NCBI GenBank assembly: GCA_018266335.1 | Contig: JAFEAR010000236.1 | Coordinates: forward strand, 34,052-98,051 | Reading direction: 5' to 3' | Source of the DNA: Bdellovibrionales bacterium | GTDB lineage: Bacteria > Bdellovibrionota > UBA2428 | DNA length: 64,000 nt | In this document: positions 1 to 9,099 of the stretch, piece after piece | Position numbering within the stretch: position 1 is the stretch's first letter | How the letters are laid out: every line of letters begins with the position of its first letter | Program-made: the position numbers and the translations under genes | Notes under the pieces: model-generated | Told to the model about the DNA's origin: nothing | The model's database searches: none | What the model saw: the letters and a program-made list of their open reading frames with translations, nothing else

Positions 1-1299
1 TTCCCCGAATCGCACCGGTTCCAGATCCCTGACGACTGTCACTGGAATGACGTCCGCGCCGTGGCGACCAATGTTGGCAACGCCCTTCAGCGCGCCATGC
101 GCGAGATCGAGAAGGCCAACCCGGACACCCTATACGGGGTATTCGGCGACGCCCAATGGACCAACAAGGATCGGCTCTCCGACGCGCTGCTCAAGGATCT
201 GATCGAGCATTTCTCGCGCATCTCCTTCGGCAACAAGAACATCGCCTCCGATGTGCTGGGCGATGCCTACGAGTACCTGATCAAGAAATTTGCCGACGCC
301 ACCAACAAGAAGGCCGGTGAGTTCTATACCCCGCGCAGCGTCGTTCGGCTGATGATCGAGATGCTCGACCCCAAAGAGGGCGAAACCATCTACGACCCGG
401 CCTGTGGCACGGGCGGCATGTTGCTGGCAGCCGTTCAGCACGTTCAAGAACAGCATGGCGACGTGAAGCGCCTGTGGGGCAAGCTCTACGGGCAGGAGAA
501 AAACCTCACCACCTCGTCTATCGCCCGCATGAACTTGTTCCTGCACGGCATCGAAGATTTCCAGGTGGTGCGCGGCGATACCCTGCGCAACCCGGCGTTC
601 TTCGAAGTCGACCGCCTGGCCACGTTCGATTGCGTGATCGCCAATCCACCCTTTTCCCTCGAAAAGTGGGGCGAAGACCTATGGGTGAACGATCCCTTCG
701 GGCGCAACTTCGCCGGGCTGCCCCCGTCCAGCAGCGGTGACTTCGCCTGGGTGCAGCACATGGTCAAGTCGATGGCCGACGTCAGCGGCCGGATGGCCGT
801 GGTGTTGCCCCAGGGCGCGCTGTTTCGCAAAGGAGCCGAGGGCAGTATCCGCCAAAAGCTACTGGAGATGGATCTGGTCGAGGCGGTCATCGGCCTGGCG
901 GCCAACCTTTTCTATGGCACAGGCCTCGCCGCTTGCATCCTGGTACTGCGCAAGAAGAAGCCGGCCCAGCGCCGCAAGAAGGTGATGATCGCTGACGCCT
1001 CTAGGCTCTTCCGGCGCGGCCGGGCGCAGAACTATCTGGAGCCGCCGCACGCCCTCGAAATCCAGGGCTGGTTCGAGAAGTTCGAGAATGTAGAGGACGC
1101 GGTGCGCATTGTCGGTCTCGATGAAATCAAGGCCGAGGACTGGACGTTGAATATCTCGCGCTATGTCCTGCCGCCTTTGCAAGAGGATATACCGCCGCTG
1201 CCGGAGGCCATCGAGTCGTTCAAGAGCGCACTCACCCGCTGCCGAGAAGCGGAGGACAGGCTGGCCACGGTCATGGTGGAAGGAGGCTGGCTGCAATGA
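1..1299 (+). CDS. hsdM: Type I restriction-modification methylase subunit HsdM, copy 1 (5' truncated by window edge)
   Basis: This is the modification subunit of a type I system; it transfers methyl groups to adenine when bound to HsdS. The reading frame is open from base 1, and the residues before the GTG at 61 match the same part of the second HsdM, so that GTG is internal and the gene starts left of the window. The AdoMet motif DPACGTGG lies near 394-417 and the catalytic NPPF near 643-654. The stop overlaps the next hsdM start by 4 bp (ATGA), implying translational coupling. Two adjacent HsdM paralogues served by one hsdS is unusual. Family assignment is secure; the N-terminal domain is not visible. 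Confidence 0.93.
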   Translation, partial: FPESHRFQIPDDCHWNDVRAVATNVGNALQRAMREIEKANPDTLYGVFGDAQWTNKDRLSDALLKDLIEHFSRISFGNKNIASDVLGDAYEYLIKKFADATNKKAGEFYTPRSVVRLMIEMLDPKEGETIYDPACGTGGMLLAAVQHVQEQHGDVKRLWGKLYGQEKNLTTSSIARMNLFLHGIEDFQVVRGDTLRNPAFFEVDRLATFDCVIANPPFSLEKWGEDLWVNDPFGRNFAGLPPSSSGDFAWVQHMVKSMADVSGRMAVVLPQGALFRKGAEGSIRQKLLEMDLVEAVIGLAANLFYGTGLAACILVLRKKKPAQRRKKVMIADASRLFRRGRAQNYLEPPHALEIQGWFEKFENVEDAVRIVGLDEIKAEDWTLNISRYVLPPLQEDIPPLPEAIESFKSALTRCREAEDRLATVMVEGGWLQ

Positions 1300-2813
1300 G
1301 TGCCCGCATTACCCAACAAGAACTCGAATCCTATCTCTGGGGCGCCGCTGTGCTGCTGCGCGGCCTCATCGATGCCGGCGACTACAAGCAGTTCATCTTT
1401 CCGCTGCTGTTCTTCAAGCGTATTTCCGATGTTTGGGATGAGGAATATCAGGCGGCGCTCAAGGAGTCAGGCGGCGACTTGTCCTATGCCGAGTTCGCGG
1501 AAAACCATCGGTTCCAAATACCGGATGGCGCGCATTGGAAGGACGTGCGCCAGGTCCCGAAAAACGTCGGCATGGCGATCCAGTCAGCCCTGCGGCAGAT
1601 CGAGTCGGCCAACCCGGACATGCTGGCCGGCATTTTCGGCGATGCGCCCTGGACCAACCGAGAGCGCCTGCCGGATGAAACGCTCAAGAACCTCATCGAG
1701 CATTTCTCGACCCAGACGCTCTCGGTCGCCAACGTGCCCGAGGACGAGCTCGGCAATGCCTACGAATTCCTGATCAAGAAGTTCGCAGACGACTCCGGCC
1801 ACACGGCTGCCGAGTTCTATACCAACCGCACCGTTGTGCACCTGATGACGCAGCTGTTGGCTCCGCAAGCTGGCGAGTCGATCTACGACCCCACCTGCGG
1901 CACCGGCGGCATGCTCATTTCGGCGCTGGCCGAGGTCAAGCGCAGCGGCGGCGAGTACCGCACCCTCAAGCTCTACGGTCAGGAGCGCAATCTGATCACC
2001 TCCGGTATCGCCCGGATGAACCTGTTCCTGCATGGCGTCGAGGACTTTCAGATCATCCGGGGCGATACCCTGGCCGATCCCAAGCACATCGAAGGCGACC
2101 GGCTGCGCAAGTTCGACGTGATCCTCGCCAACCCGCCGTACTCCATCAAGCAGTGGGACCGCGAAGCCTGGGGACAGGATAAGTGGGGGCGCAACTTCCT
2201 CGGCACGCCACCGCAAGGTCGGGCCGACTACGCCTTCCAGCAGCACATCCTAGCCAGCCTGTCGGACCGAGGCCGCTGCGCCATTCTCTGGCCACATGGC
2301 GTGCTGTTCCGCAACGAAGAGCAGGCCATGCGCACCAAGATGATCGAGCAGGATTGGGTAGAAGCAGTGATCGGTCTCGGACCGAATCTTTTCTACAACT
2401 CCCCGATGGAGTCCTGCGTCATGGTCTGCAACCGGCGCAAGCCAGCCGAACGCAAGGGCAAGGTGCTGTTCATCGACGCGCAGAACGAAGTCACCCGCGA
2501 ACGGGCGCAGAGCTTCCTCAAGCCGGAACACCAGCAACGCATTCTGGAAGCCTTCCGCGCCTTCGCGCCGATCGAAGGCTTTGCAGCGGTGGCGACGCTG
2601 GACCAGATCATTCGCAACGGCACCAATCTCTCCATTCCGCTGTATGTAAAGCGGGCGACGAGCGCGGTGAACGGCAGCGGAACCATTGAGGCCGTCAGCC
2701 TGAGCGCGGCCTGGGAGAAATGGCAAAGCGACGGCCGCGCCTTCTGGCAGCAGATGGATGCTTTGGTGGAAACGCTCGATGGCCTGGAAACCGAGGAGAT
2801 CGAGCGTGGCTGA
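1296..2813 (+). CDS. hsdM: Type I restriction-modification methylase subunit HsdM, copy 2
   Basis: This is a complete 505-residue N6-adenine methylase subunit. It has the N-terminal helical HsdM domain (residues about 1-130, starting near EYLWGAAVLLRG-type sequence), AdoMet motif DPTCGTGG (bases 1887-1910) and catalytic NPPY (2130-2141). It is clearly similar to the upstream copy along the methylase domain (shared LYGQE, IARMNLFLHG and RGDTL blocks) but not identical, so the two are diverged paralogues rather than a recent duplication. The ATG at 1296 overlaps the previous stop, and its own stop overlaps the proposed hsdS start by 8 bp. Both catalytic sites look intact, so either or both could methylate. 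Confidence 0.95.
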   Translation: MSARITQQELESYLWGAAVLLRGLIDAGDYKQFIFPLLFFKRISDVWDEEYQAALKESGGDLSYAEFAENHRFQIPDGAHWKDVRQVPKNVGMAIQSALRQIESANPDMLAGIFGDAPWTNRERLPDETLKNLIEHFSTQTLSVANVPEDELGNAYEFLIKKFADDSGHTAAEFYTNRTVVHLMTQLLAPQAGESIYDPTCGTGGMLISALAEVKRSGGEYRTLKLYGQERNLITSGIARMNLFLHGVEDFQIIRGDTLADPKHIEGDRLRKFDVILANPPYSIKQWDREAWGQDKWGRNFLGTPPQGRADYAFQQHILASLSDRGRCAILWPHGVLFRNEEQAMRTKMIEQDWVEAVIGLGPNLFYNSPMESCVMVCNRRKPAERKGKVLFIDAQNEVTRERAQSFLKPEHQQRILEAFRAFAPIEGFAAVATLDQIIRNGTNLSIPLYVKRATSAVNGSGTIEAVSLSAAWEKWQSDGRAFWQQMDALVETLDGLETEEIERG

Positions 2814-3972
2814 TAAGAAGTTGAAACCTGGCTGGAAGATCTGGCGCTTCGATCAGATCGCCACCAACGTCAATGTCCGCATCGACAAGCCGTCCGAATC
2901 CGGAATGGAGCATTACGTTGGTCTGGAACACCTCGACCCCGATTCGTTGCGCATTCGGCGTTGGGGCAGCCCGGATGATGTGGAAGCCACCAAGCTGGTG
3001 TTCAAAAAGGGCGACATCATTTTCGGTCGCCGTCGCGCTTACCAGCGCAAGCTGGGCGTAGCCGAGTTCGACGGGATCTGCTCGGCCCACGCAATGGTGC
3101 TTCGCGCCAAGCCCGACGTTGTGCTGCCGGAGTTCCTGCCCTTCTTCATGCAGAGCGACCTGTTCATGAATCGGGCAGTGGAGATTTCTGTTGGCTCTCT
3201 TTCGCCGACAATTAACTGGAAAACGCTCGCGGTTCAGGAGTTCGCGTTGCCGTCGTTGGAGGAGCAGCGAAAGGCTGCCGAGGCCCTCGATCTATTCGAC
3301 GAACAGTCTGGCGCTTTTGAATCGCTGATTGCGACTGCACGGCAACTTCAACGTGCCCTTTCGATAGACCACTTTGACGCCGATCACCCGAACAGAGTGT
3401 CAGTCGCCAATGTTGGAACATGGCATAGCGGAGGTACGCCGGCACGTGGCAACCCATCGTATTGGGGCGGAAGCATTCCTTGGATCAGCCCTAAAGACAT
3501 GAAAGCCGCAGAGCTGGGCAGTGCAACCGAAACTGTAACCCCTTCGGGAGTAGAGGCGGGTTCTAAGTTGATGCCTGCCGACACAATCATGATCGTGGTG
3601 AGGGGAATGATTCTGGCCCATACATTCCCCGTCGCTAGGACGCTGGTGCCGGCCGCTTTCAATCAAGACATGAAAGCACTTGTGGTGTCCGACAGCTTCC
3701 GACCGAAATACATTCAGTATTGGTTTGAACATTCGGCTGAGCGATACCTTCAGCTCGTATCAGCGTCTTCACATGGAACAAAGCGTCTGGAGAGTGACAA
3801 GCTCTTTTCACTGTCCGTTCCCGCAGTTTCCCTTGATGAACAAGATGAATTCATTGCCCAAATAGATGCTCTCCGGCAAGCGTGCCACCAGGCAGAGCAG
3901 CGTCGGCAAGATGCCTTGGCGGTGAAGCGAGCATTTCTAAACGGGCGGCTCTTTAGCGAGGTTGGGGAATGA
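2806..3972 (+). CDS. hsdS: Type I restriction-modification specificity subunit HsdS
   Basis: HsdS reads the bipartite DNA target for the HsdM/HsdR complex. I chose the GTG at 2806, which overlaps the hsdM stop and gives 388 residues starting ADKKLKPGWK; a longer frame from 2758 exists but runs inside hsdM. The protein has two target-recognition domains: the first about residues 5-170 (ending PSLEEQRKAAEALD, a conserved helix), the second about 205-385, with the typical GGTPARGNPSYWGG loop and a closing helix rich in charged residues. The second half (about 3380-3960) looks lower in GC than the rest of the operon, as expected for an exchanged recognition domain. The stop overlaps hsdR by 4 bp. 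Confidence 0.92.
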   Translation: MADKKLKPGWKIWRFDQIATNVNVRIDKPSESGMEHYVGLEHLDPDSLRIRRWGSPDDVEATKLVFKKGDIIFGRRRAYQRKLGVAEFDGICSAHAMVLRAKPDVVLPEFLPFFMQSDLFMNRAVEISVGSLSPTINWKTLAVQEFALPSLEEQRKAAEALDLFDEQSGAFESLIATARQLQRALSIDHFDADHPNRVSVANVGTWHSGGTPARGNPSYWGGSIPWISPKDMKAAELGSATETVTPSGVEAGSKLMPADTIMIVVRGMILAHTFPVARTLVPAAFNQDMKALVVSDSFRPKYIQYWFEHSAERYLQLVSASSHGTKRLESDKLFSLSVPAVSLDEQDEFIAQIDALRQACHQAEQRRQDALAVKRAFLNGRLFSEVGE

Positions 3973-6947
3973 CAGGTTTCACTGAGGCAAATACCGTAGA
4001 AGCCTATCTCTACGATCTGCTATCTGGCCCGGCAAAGCCCGTCACCGCTAATGTCGTCCAGGAGCCAAAAGCCACCTATGGCCGCAGCCGTAAGGGCATC
4101 GGCTGGCGTCGTGTCGCTAGCGCCGAGATCCCTCGCCAGCACCAGGACGTCTTGGTTGAAACCTGGGTACGCGAAGCACTAATCCGCCTCAACCCGGAGA
4201 TTGCCGCCCAGCCCGACCGTGCAGACGAGGTGCTCTACAAGCTGCGCGCCATCGTGCTTGCGGTGCGCTCCGACGGCCTGATCCGTGCCAATGAGGAATT
4301 CACCGCTTGGCTCAGGGGTGAGCGTTCCATGCCCTTCGGCCAGAACAACGAGCATGTGCCGGTTCGCCTGATCGATTTCGACAGCCTCGACCAGAACCAA
4401 TACGTCGTCACCCAGCAGTTCACCTTCCGTGCCGGCAGCGCCGAGCGTCGCGCCGATCTGGTCCTGCTCGTGAATGGCCTGCCTCTCGTGTTGATCGAGG
4501 CCAAGACGCCGACGCGTTCAGCGGTGAGCTGGGTGGATGGCGCGCTGCAGGTGCATGACGATTACGAGAGGCACGTGCCGGAGCTGTTCGTCTGTAATGT
4601 GTTCTCGGTGGCCACCGAAGGGAAGGAGTATCGCTACGGCTCGCTCGGCCTGCCCATCAAGGATTGGGGGCCGTGGAACCTTGAGGACGACGGCGATGCG
4701 CTCAAGCACCCGCTGAAAGGCTTGAAACTGGCTGCCGAAAGCATGCTTCGGCCCCATGTGGTACTCGACATCCTTGCCAACTTCACCCTCTTCGCCACCA
4801 ACAAGAAAAAGCAGCGCATCAAGATCATTTGCCGCTATCAGCAGTACGAGGCGGCTAACAAAATTGTCGAGCGGGTGCTGACCGGCTATCCGAAGAAGGG
4901 CCTGATCTGGCATTTCCAGGGGTCAGGCAAGTCGCTGCTGATGGTGTTCGCGGCTCAGAAGCTGCGCCTGCATCCGCGCTTGAAGAATCCCACGGTGCTG
5001 ATCGTGGTCGACCGTGTCGATCTCGATACCCAGATCACCGGCACCTTCACCGGGGCTGATATCCCCAACCTCGAAAAGGCTGACTCCCGCGACAAGTTGC
5101 GCCAATTGCTGGCGCAAGACGTGCGCAAGATCATCATCACGACGATCTTCAAATTCGGTGAGGCCGATGGTGTGCTGAACGATCGCGGCAACATCATCGC
5201 CTTGGTCGACGAGGCGCACCGCACCCAGGAAGGCGACCTCGGCCGCAAGATGCGCGATGCGCTACCGAATGCCTTCCTGTTCGGTCTGACCGGTACGCCA
5301 ATCAATCGCTTCGATCGCAACACCTTCTACGCCTTCGGCGCGGAGGAAGATGACAAGGGTTACCTGAGCCGCTATGGCTTCGAGGAGTCCATCCGTGATG
5401 GCGCCACACTGAAGCTGCACTTCGAGCCGCGCCTGCTGGAGCTGCACATCGACAAAGCAGCCATCGACGCCGCCTTCAAGGAGATGACCGGCGGTCTCTC
5501 CGACCTCGACCGCGATAACCTCGGCAAGACCGCCGCCAAGATGGCCGTGCTGGTGAAGACGCCGGAGCGCATCCGGCGCGTGTGCGAGGACATCGTCCAG
5601 CATTTCCAGAGCAAGGTGGAGCCGAACGGCTTCAAGGGCCAGATCGTCACCTTCGACCGCGAATCCTGCCTGCTCTACAAGCAGGAGCTGGACAAGCTGC
5701 TGCCGCCCGAGACCTCCGACATCGTGATGACGGTGAATGCCAACGAGCCGCAGTACAAGGACTATGCGCGCACGCGGGATGAAGAGGAGCGGTTGCTTGA
5801 TCGCTTCCGCGACCCCAACGACCCGCTCAAACTGATCATCGTCACCTCGAAGCTGTTGACCGGCTTCGACGCACCCATCCTGCAGGCGATGTACCTGGAC
5901 AAACCGCTGCGCGACCACACGCTGCTCCAGGCCATCTGCCGGGTGAACCGCACCTACTCCGAGCAGAAGACCCATGGCCTGATCGTGGATTACCTCGGCA
6001 TCTTCGACGACGTGGCCAAGGCGCTGGAGTTCGACGACAAGAGCGTCACGGCGGTGGTGTCGAATATTCAGGAGCTCAAGGACCGGCTGCCGGAGGCGAT
6101 GCAGAAATGCTTGGCTTTCTTTGCCGGCGTTGATCGCACTGTCGAGGGTTACGAGGGGCTGATCGCCGCCCAGCAATGCCTGCCCAACAATGAGCTGCGC
6201 GACAACTTCGCGGTCGAGTACAGCCTGCTCAATAAACTCTGGGAAGCCATCTCGCCAGATCCGATCCTCGGTGAGTACGAGAAGGACTACAAGTGGCTGT
6301 CGCAGGTGTACCAGTCGGTGCAGCCCTCCAGCGGTCACGGCAAACTGATCTGGCATTCCCTCGGCGCCAAGACCATCGAGCTGATCCACCAGAACGTGCA
6401 CGTCGATGCCGTGCGCGACGACCTCGATACGCTGGTGCTGGACGCCGATCTGCTGGAGGCAGTGCTCTCGAACCCTGACCCGAAGAAGGCCAAGGAAATC
6501 GAAATCAAGGTTGCCCGGCGCCTACGCAAACACCTCGGAAACCCAAAGTTCAAGGCGCTCTCGGAACGCCTGGATGCCCTGCGCGATCGCTTCGAGTCCG
6601 GCGTGCTCAACAGCGTCGAGTTTCTCAAGCAACTGCTGCAACTGGCCAAGGAAGTGCTGCAGGCGGAGAAGGAAACGCCTCCGGAAGAGGACGAGGATCG
6701 TGGCAAGGCGGCGCTCACCGAGCTGTTCAATGAAGTTAAGACCGCCGAAACGCCGATCATGGTCGAGCGCGTGGTGGCCGACATCGACGAGATCGTGCGC
6801 TTGGTCCGGTTTCCCGGTTGGCAGGACACCCTCGCTGGCGAGCGCGAGATCAAGAAGGCGCTCAGGAAATCCTTGTTCAAGTACAAGCTGCATGCCGATG
6901 AAGAGCTGTTCGAGAAAGCGTACAGCTACATCCGGCAGTATTACTGA
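3969..6947 (+). CDS. hsdR: Type I restriction endonuclease subunit HsdR
   Basis: This is the 992-residue motor and nuclease subunit that translocates and cuts unmodified DNA. The N-terminal PD-(D/E)xK nuclease region contains VLIEAKT (Glu about residue 177). The SF2 helicase core follows, with Walker A QGSGKS (about 316-322), a DEAH box (about 414-417), LTGTP, and a second RecA domain with LLTGFDAP and QAICRVNRTY. The charged C-terminal helical region is probably the HsdM-docking part. All key motifs are intact, so the enzyme should be active. It overlaps hsdS by 4 bp and is followed 9 nt later by the DUF262 gene, suggesting one transcript. Confidence 0.95.
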   Translation: MTGFTEANTVEAYLYDLLSGPAKPVTANVVQEPKATYGRSRKGIGWRRVASAEIPRQHQDVLVETWVREALIRLNPEIAAQPDRADEVLYKLRAIVLAVRSDGLIRANEEFTAWLRGERSMPFGQNNEHVPVRLIDFDSLDQNQYVVTQQFTFRAGSAERRADLVLLVNGLPLVLIEAKTPTRSAVSWVDGALQVHDDYERHVPELFVCNVFSVATEGKEYRYGSLGLPIKDWGPWNLEDDGDALKHPLKGLKLAAESMLRPHVVLDILANFTLFATNKKKQRIKIICRYQQYEAANKIVERVLTGYPKKGLIWHFQGSGKSLLMVFAAQKLRLHPRLKNPTVLIVVDRVDLDTQITGTFTGADIPNLEKADSRDKLRQLLAQDVRKIIITTIFKFGEADGVLNDRGNIIALVDEAHRTQEGDLGRKMRDALPNAFLFGLTGTPINRFDRNTFYAFGAEEDDKGYLSRYGFEESIRDGATLKLHFEPRLLELHIDKAAIDAAFKEMTGGLSDLDRDNLGKTAAKMAVLVKTPERIRRVCEDIVQHFQSKVEPNGFKGQIVTFDRESCLLYKQELDKLLPPETSDIVMTVNANEPQYKDYARTRDEEERLLDRFRDPNDPLKLIIVTSKLLTGFDAPILQAMYLDKPLRDHTLLQAICRVNRTYSEQKTHGLIVDYLGIFDDVAKALEFDDKSVTAVVSNIQELKDRLPEAMQKCLAFFAGVDRTVEGYEGLIAAQQCLPNNELRDNFAVEYSLLNKLWEAISPDPILGEYEKDYKWLSQVYQSVQPSSGHGKLIWHSLGAKTIELIHQNVHVDAVRDDLDTLVLDADLLEAVLSNPDPKKAKEIEIKVARRLRKHLGNPKFKALSERLDALRDRFESGVLNSVEFLKQLLQLAKEVLQAEKETPPEEDEDRGKAALTELFNEVKTAETPIMVERVVADIDEIVRLVRFPGWQDTLAGEREIKKALRKSLFKYKLHADEELFEKAYSYIRQYY

Positions 6948-6956
6948 GGCCCGAGC

Positions 6957-9056
6957 ATGAAAGCAGAAGACACGCTGGTTACCAATCTGCTGCAGGGCGC
7001 GAAGCAATTCATCGTGCCGATCTTTCAGCGCGACTACAGCTGGGGCACGAAGCACTGCCAGCAACTGTGGAAGGATGTGATTCGCGTCGGTAGCGACCCA
7101 AATGTGAAGGGGCACTTCCTTGGCTCAGTGGTCTATGTCGCGGCCGAGGACAACACAGCCACCATCACTCGTTGGTTGTTGATCGATGGCCAACAACGCC
7201 TTACTACGCTGACGCTTTTGTTGATCGCGCTTCGTGACCGGCTGGCACAACTTCCTGGAAATTCAGGTCAGGGAGAGGAGGAAGCGACCCCCGATGAGCT
7301 GGACGACTATTACCTGCGCAACCGGCACGGCAAAGGGGAGCGGCGGCACAAGCTGCATCTGCGCCGGGCAGATCACGAAACGCTGATTGCGCTTCTGGAT
7401 GGAAAGACGTTGCCAGAGGTCGCCTCGGAACGGGTGAAGGAGAACTTCCTGTTCCTGCGTGAGTTGGTTGCCCAGGCCGATGTGCAAACCGTCTACAACG
7501 GCATCAAGAAGCTGGTGGTCGTGGACGTGAGTCTGACGCGCGGCCAGGATGATCCGCAGATGATTTTTGAAAGCCTGAACTCTACAGGGGTGGATTTGAC
7601 TCAGGCCGATCTGATCCGAAATTTCGTACTGATGCGGCTGGACGAGTCCTCCCAGACCCAGCTCTACGAAGAACACTGGCAGCCGATCGAGCAGTCCTTC
7701 GGGCGGCGCTACCGTACCGAGTTCGATAAATTTGTGAAGGATTTTCTGACGCTGCAAATGCGTCCCGGCACGCCATTGAAAGCGGCCGAGATCTATTACG
7801 AGTTCCGCAGCTACTTCTCGCGTACTGTCGAAAAGCGTGGTGTCGATGGCATCCTCAGCGACCTGCGCCGCTTCGGCACCTACTACACGGCATTCAGTCT
7901 CGGACAGGAGAAGCGGCCGGCATTAAAGGAGGCGTTTTCCCGCCTGCGCTCCCTGGTCGAGGTGGCTTCGCCGGTCGTGCTGACGCTTTACGACTTTTAT
8001 GACCGAGCCAAGACCCTGAGTGCCGACGAGTTCGTCGAGGCGGTCGAGTTGCTGGAGAGCTTCGTCTTCCGGCGTTCAGTGTGCGACATGCAAACGCGCA
8101 GCCTCGGACAAATATTCGCAAGCCTGGCCTATCGGATCACCGAGAGCCAGCCGCTGCTCAGTTTAAAGGTGGCGCTGTATCGGCAAGGCAAGAAGCGCCG
8201 CTTTCCAAGCGATACTGAATTTCGTGAGGCGCTCGAAACCCGCGATGTCTACGACATGCGCACTTGCTTCTATCTGCTGGATCGGCTTGAGAACTTCAGC
8301 AAGGAGCGTATCGATACCTCGAACTTTTCCATTGAGCACGTTATGCCGCAGAACGAGGACCTTCGTCCGGAATGGCGAACGATGCTCGGTAGCGACTGGA
8401 AAGCAGTACAGGAAACGTGGCTGCACCGCCTGGGCAATCTGACGCTGACCGGATACAACTCCACATACAGCGACCGTCCATTTTCCGAGAAGAAAACGAT
8501 TGCCGGTGGCTTCGATGAGAGCCCGCTGCGCTTGAACAAGTTCATTCGCGAACAATCTGCGTGGGACGGTACGACCATCGAACAGCGAGGCAAGTTGCTC
8601 GCCGAGAAGGCCGTGACCGTATGGCGACCATTGGTCGTCGATTTGCTGGCCGTGAAGCAACGGGAGTTGGAGGAGCACAAGGCCTTTGCCGCCAACTACA
8701 GGATCGAGGACCTGGAACTGGATGACATCGCCAAGAAGTTGCTGGAGGCTTTACGTCCACAGATCCAGGCATTTGGTGAAGATGTAGTCGAGCTGCCCAA
8801 CAACCGGAGCGTTATCTACCGTGTGTTTGATTTCTTCGTCGAAATCATCCCGCGTAAGCAGCGGCTGAGCCTCTTGCTGAATCTGGATTTTGCCGACTGC
8901 GAAGATCCATCAGGGAAAGCCCGCGATGCTACGGAGTTCGCCTTCATCATCGGCGCAACTGAGACGGGTGGAGTGCTGTACAACCTGGAATCACAAGACG
9001 ATGTGCCGGCTGCGATCAACGTGGTCAGACAAGCGTATGAGCGTGTGACTGAGTGA
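6957..9056 (+). CDS. DUF262/DUF1524 protein, GmrSD-like nuclease
   Basis: The 699-residue protein has the GmrSD domain order. The N-terminal DUF262 domain carries FQRDYSW (about residue 24) and DGQQRLTTLTLLL (from about 77), the ParB-like nucleotide-binding motif. A C-terminal DUF1524 HNH region contains IEHVMPQ (His about 461) and LGNLTLTGYN. GmrSD-type enzymes are type IV restriction systems that cut modified phage DNA using nucleotide hydrolysis. About 150 further residues follow the HNH region and I do not recognise them. The ATG lies 9 nt after the hsdR stop, so it probably belongs to the hsd operon. Activity on modified DNA is inferred from the family only. Confidence 0.85.
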   Translation: MKAEDTLVTNLLQGAKQFIVPIFQRDYSWGTKHCQQLWKDVIRVGSDPNVKGHFLGSVVYVAAEDNTATITRWLLIDGQQRLTTLTLLLIALRDRLAQLPGNSGQGEEEATPDELDDYYLRNRHGKGERRHKLHLRRADHETLIALLDGKTLPEVASERVKENFLFLRELVAQADVQTVYNGIKKLVVVDVSLTRGQDDPQMIFESLNSTGVDLTQADLIRNFVLMRLDESSQTQLYEEHWQPIEQSFGRRYRTEFDKFVKDFLTLQMRPGTPLKAAEIYYEFRSYFSRTVEKRGVDGILSDLRRFGTYYTAFSLGQEKRPALKEAFSRLRSLVEVASPVVLTLYDFYDRAKTLSADEFVEAVELLESFVFRRSVCDMQTRSLGQIFASLAYRITESQPLLSLKVALYRQGKKRRFPSDTEFREALETRDVYDMRTCFYLLDRLENFSKERIDTSNFSIEHVMPQNEDLRPEWRTMLGSDWKAVQETWLHRLGNLTLTGYNSTYSDRPFSEKKTIAGGFDESPLRLNKFIREQSAWDGTTIEQRGKLLAEKAVTVWRPLVVDLLAVKQRELEEHKAFAANYRIEDLELDDIAKKLLEALRPQIQAFGEDVVELPNNRSVIYRVFDFFVEIIPRKQRLSLLLNLDFADCEDPSGKARDATEFAFIIGATETGGVLYNLESQDDVPAAINVVRQAYERVTE

Positions 9057-9099
9057 TTGCCGATTCTATAACTGCCTGATTGTCTGGAAATGACCTGAT

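Noticed and set aside
61..1299. GTG at 61 as the start of the first hsdM
   Set aside because: The frame stays open to base 1 and the residues encoded upstream match the same part of the second HsdM, so the gene begins left of the window.
5262..6401. 379-residue frame on the minus strand within hsdR
   Set aside because: It lies entirely antisense to conserved HsdR motor motifs, and its sequence is low-complexity (Val/Leu/Gln-rich), as expected of a shadow frame in GC-rich DNA.
6957..9056. BREX or another multi-gene phage-exclusion locus
   Set aside because: Apart from the DUF262 protein no BREX marker (PglZ, BrxC, BrxL) is present; the type I R-M genes explain the neighbours.
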